IMG/VR virus record: IMGVR_UViG_3300049826_000122
Coordinates: 1 to 24,126 of that record
Length of the DNA stretch: 24,126 nt
Source of the DNA: a virus
Direction: 5' to 3' (one strand)
Each line of letters starts with the position of its first letter. Within the stretch, counting starts at the first letter, position 1. Under the pieces are notes generated by a model. The model was not told where the DNA came from. It saw only the letters and a program-made list of their open reading frames with translations, and did not search any database. Shown here piece after piece: positions 22,196 through 24,126 of the stretch. The position numbers and the translations under genes are program-made.

Positions 22196-22488
22196 GACCT
22201 CTTGAGTTCCGTCGCGCTAAACTGAAATACACGTACGGTTTTAGCGAGGCGGAACTTAAGCGGCTCACTTGGGACAAGAGCGAGCTTTATTGGCAAGCGA
22301 TCACGGTAATTGAAGCCCAAAAGATGTTGATGGAGTTGGCGGTTGCCGACTATCCCAACATGAAAAAGGCTGATAGAAATAAGTTACATCGCGAGATTCA
22401 TAAAAAGGCGTACCCTAAGACTTACAACCCCACCGAGGTGCTCACCACCGAGGAGTTGGCGAAACGGATAAAGGCGGCCCATGGCTAA
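21935..22488 (+). CDS. Tail assembly chaperone, frameshift-extended form (gpGT-like)
   Basis: A -1 slip at the A8 run (22183-22190) bypasses the TGA at 22193-22195 and joins an open frame reading KLRPLEFRRAKLKYTYGFSE to its TAA at 22486-22488, giving about 184 residues. The added part contains LTWDKSELYWQAITVIEAQK and ends AKRIKAAHG. It has no start codon with a ribosome site of its own and lies exactly where the lambda G-T-type T extension lies. In many phages the two forms are made in a set ratio and bind the tape measure during tail assembly. The TAA overlaps the tape measure ATG by 8 bp. Frameshifting is inferred from sequence. Confidence 0.8.
22183..22190 (+). promoter_or_regulatory. -1 ribosomal frameshift slippery site
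   Basis: CT followed by eight A. In the zero frame it is read CTA AAA AAA AGC TGA, so tandem AAA codons can slip back by one base to AAG CTG and open the T-type extension. The A AAA AAA heptamer is a classic bacterial slippery sequence. No stimulatory structure was confirmed by eye. Confidence 0.8.
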
Positions 22489-24126
22489 CGAGATCGTCAC
22501 AGAAATTCGGCTCGACCTCGATAAGATGCGAGCCGATTTGAAGCAAGCTGTTGACGACGCCAAGGACGCTGGTGAGAAATCCGGTAAGAGTATGGGCAGC
22601 GGCATTGAGGGCGGCATCACCTCTGCCCTGGGTGGTATCAAAGCCGTGTTCGCTGGAGCAGCCGCCGCGATCGGCGCGGCGTTTACACTTAAAGAGTCGA
22701 TCCACGCCGCCATGGAGCAAGAGAGCGCCATCAACGCGCTCAACTCCGCCATGGCTTTGACGGGTACCTACTCGGACGCGGCGGCGGCGCATTTCAATGA
22801 CCTCGCAAGCTCGCTTCAGACCACGACCGTTTACGCTGACGATATGATTCAGAGGGGTGGCGCTTTACTCGTCACGATGGGTAAGCTCTCCGGAGACGGG
22901 CTCGATCGCGCAACCAAAGCATCGCTCGACATGGCGTCAGCCCTCGGCATAGACGCGTCTCAGGCATTCACCTTGGTGGCAAAAGCGGCTACAGGCCACA
23001 CCGAGAGCCTTAAGCGCTACGGCATCCAGGTGTCCAAGACCGGTGACGATACCACCGATTTTAATCGGGCACTCACCGCCCTTGAGAGTAAGTTTAAGGG
23101 CTTTGCGGAGCTGCAGTCGAACACCTTTGCGGGCGCGCTCACTAAAACCAAAAACCAGTTTGGAGAGATCTTAGAGAGTATCGGCAATCTCATTATCAAG
23201 AGTCCGCTGATCATCGTGCTCATGGATCGGCTCGCAAAAGCATTCGCAATAGTCGCAGACTCGATCACCAAATGGGCGGAGGGACGTGATGTCATCTCCG
23301 AGCTTGCCGATGTGCTCATTGAGGTGGGCCACAATCTAGTCACCTACATCGTTGCTCCGCTTGAGCTAGTCTACAATACGGGCGTGCTTGTATTCAACGG
23401 GCTCAAGACCCTGATTCAGGGCTTTATTGTGAGTATCGCCGAGGGCGCGTCGGCCATCACCTCGGTGCTTGCCGCACTCAGCCCCGAGCGCTTTGGTGAG
23501 CTGAACGCATCGGTGCAGGCGTTCGCAGAGTCGTCAGGCGCGGTGCTCAATGATTTCGCCACGCAAACGGGCGAATCGATGGACCAGATATTCAATTTCG
23601 ACGCCGCCGCACAAGCCGAAAAGTATCTTGGACAGGTCCAAGAGTTTGTCGACAACGTGCAAGAGCCCACCAAAGCGAAGCTTGCGGAAATGGGTAAATC
23701 TGTTGCCGAAGTTTCTTGGGCCCAACAGTTTGCAGATAGCTTCATGGGCGCCGCTAAGTCGATCGCAAACTCTACCGAAGCTATGGGCCAGAAATTTGCA
23801 GAACTTGGCACCAAGATTTACGCCACCATCGGGACTGGCGTGACCAATTCTTTCGCCGCTATGGGCGCCGCGATGGCTAAGGGCGAGAACGGGTTTGCAG
23901 CTTTCGGCAAGGCGATGATCGGCGTCTTAGGTGACATAGCGATCCAAGCCGGCTCCACCTTCATAGGCATTGGTGTGGCAAAGGCTATTGCTTCGGTCGG
24001 CTCTGACCCAACAGCCTATGCGCTTATCGCCGCCGGTGGCGCACTCGCGGTCCTGGGCGGTGCTCTTAAAGCCTACGCGGGTGGGGGCGGTGGGGCGTCT
24101 GCCCCGGCCATTAGCGAGAGCGGCGG
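22481..24126 (+). CDS. Tape measure protein (C-terminus beyond the window)
   Basis: 548 complete codons from ATG 22481, open to the right edge, overlapping the chaperone extension by 8 bp. The N-terminus ANEIVTEIRLDLDKMRADLK has the coiled-coil heptads that bind the tail core. The segment TFAGALTKTKNQFGEILESI, then GNLIIKSP, is a standard tape measure motif. Long helical Ala/Ser/Glu-rich stretches follow, and near the edge there is a hydrophobic segment (IAIQAGSTFIGIGVAKAIAS, then YALIAAGGALAVLGGAL), of the membrane-associated type that helps DNA entry. Tape measure length sets tail length; the full length is not visible. Confidence 0.88.
   Translation, partial: MANEIVTEIRLDLDKMRADLKQAVDDAKDAGEKSGKSMGSGIEGGITSALGGIKAVFAGAAAAIGAAFTLKESIHAAMEQESAINALNSAMALTGTYSDAAAAHFNDLASSLQTTTVYADDMIQRGGALLVTMGKLSGDGLDRATKASLDMASALGIDASQAFTLVAKAATGHTESLKRYGIQVSKTGDDTTDFNRALTALESKFKGFAELQSNTFAGALTKTKNQFGEILESIGNLIIKSPLIIVLMDRLAKAFAIVADSITKWAEGRDVISELADVLIEVGHNLVTYIVAPLELVYNTGVLVFNGLKTLIQGFIVSIAEGASAITSVLAALSPERFGELNASVQAFAESSGAVLNDFATQTGESMDQIFNFDAAAQAEKYLGQVQEFVDNVQEPTKAKLAEMGKSVAEVSWAQQFADSFMGAAKSIANSTEAMGQKFAELGTKIYATIGTGVTNSFAAMGAAMAKGENGFAAFGKAMIGVLGDIAIQAGSTFIGIGVAKAIASVGSDPTAYALIAAGGALAVLGGALKAYAGGGGGASAPAISESG

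Noticed and set aside
1-24126. tRNA genes, integrase, lysis genes and attachment sites
   Set aside because: Looked for along both strands; no cloverleaf, recombinase, holin or endolysin signature was found, and att sites cannot be judged without the host junctions.

Overview
The window is a contiguous piece of a tailed double-stranded DNA phage (Caudoviricetes), either a free phage or a prophage. The lack of any sheath gene between the tail terminator and the tail tube points to siphovirus morphology. No integrase, lysis gene, tRNA, rRNA, insertion sequence or CRISPR array is visible, so lifestyle and host cannot be fixed. A Sec signal peptide on one late gene (15760-16299) fits a bacterial host but does not name it. 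The DNA is GC-rich and densely coded. The late genes are tightly packed, with many ATGA/GTGA/TAATG stop-start overlaps.

Left arm (1-3231, minus strand): a replication/recombination block. It reads leftward from a TTG-started SNF2-type helicase, through a small acidic protein, to a DUF2800 Cas4/RecB-like nuclease and a DUF2815 single-strand-binding protein cut by the window edge. This gene set resembles phages that carry their own DNA polymerase, which would lie beyond position 1. A divergent control region (3232-3323) separates it from a Cro/YdaS-like regulator (3324-3680, plus strand).

Replication initiation (3727-6314, plus strand): a primase-polymerase fused to a D5-like SF3 helicase. It is interrupted near its start by a frameshift that splits the primase domain. 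It is followed by about 360 bp of non-coding DNA holding eleven exact copies and one variant of an 8-bp unit (GGACAGAT), arranged as a palindrome and two large inverted repeats around a purine-rich tract. This is the best candidate replication origin.

Packaging block (6315-12955): HNH nuclease, zinc-ribbon protein, a His-rich protein, a hypothetical protein, small terminase, ParB-like protein, a TET-associated-type glycosyltransferase, large terminase and portal. The ParB/glycosyltransferase pair suggests DNA hypermodification, but no oxygenase or nucleotide-modifying partner is in view.

Head block (12852-16299): two tandem paralogous gp10/gpG-like proteins, a leader with an array of small CGT-loop hairpins, scaffold, major capsid protein, and a secreted-looking protein bracketed by two hairpins that share an 8-bp core. 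The second hairpin is a good terminator.

Fibre-like accessory block (16386-19616): small low-complexity proteins, a beta-helix-type protein with a 38-residue tandem repeat, a fibre-associated protein and a fibre-like protein. These sit between capsid and connector genes, an unusual place that suggests head fibres or a swappable adhesion module.

Connector and tail block (19626-24126): connector-like protein, tail terminator, major tail protein with an inserted domain, tail chaperones joined by a -1 frameshift at A8, and the start of the tape measure gene, which runs off the right edge.
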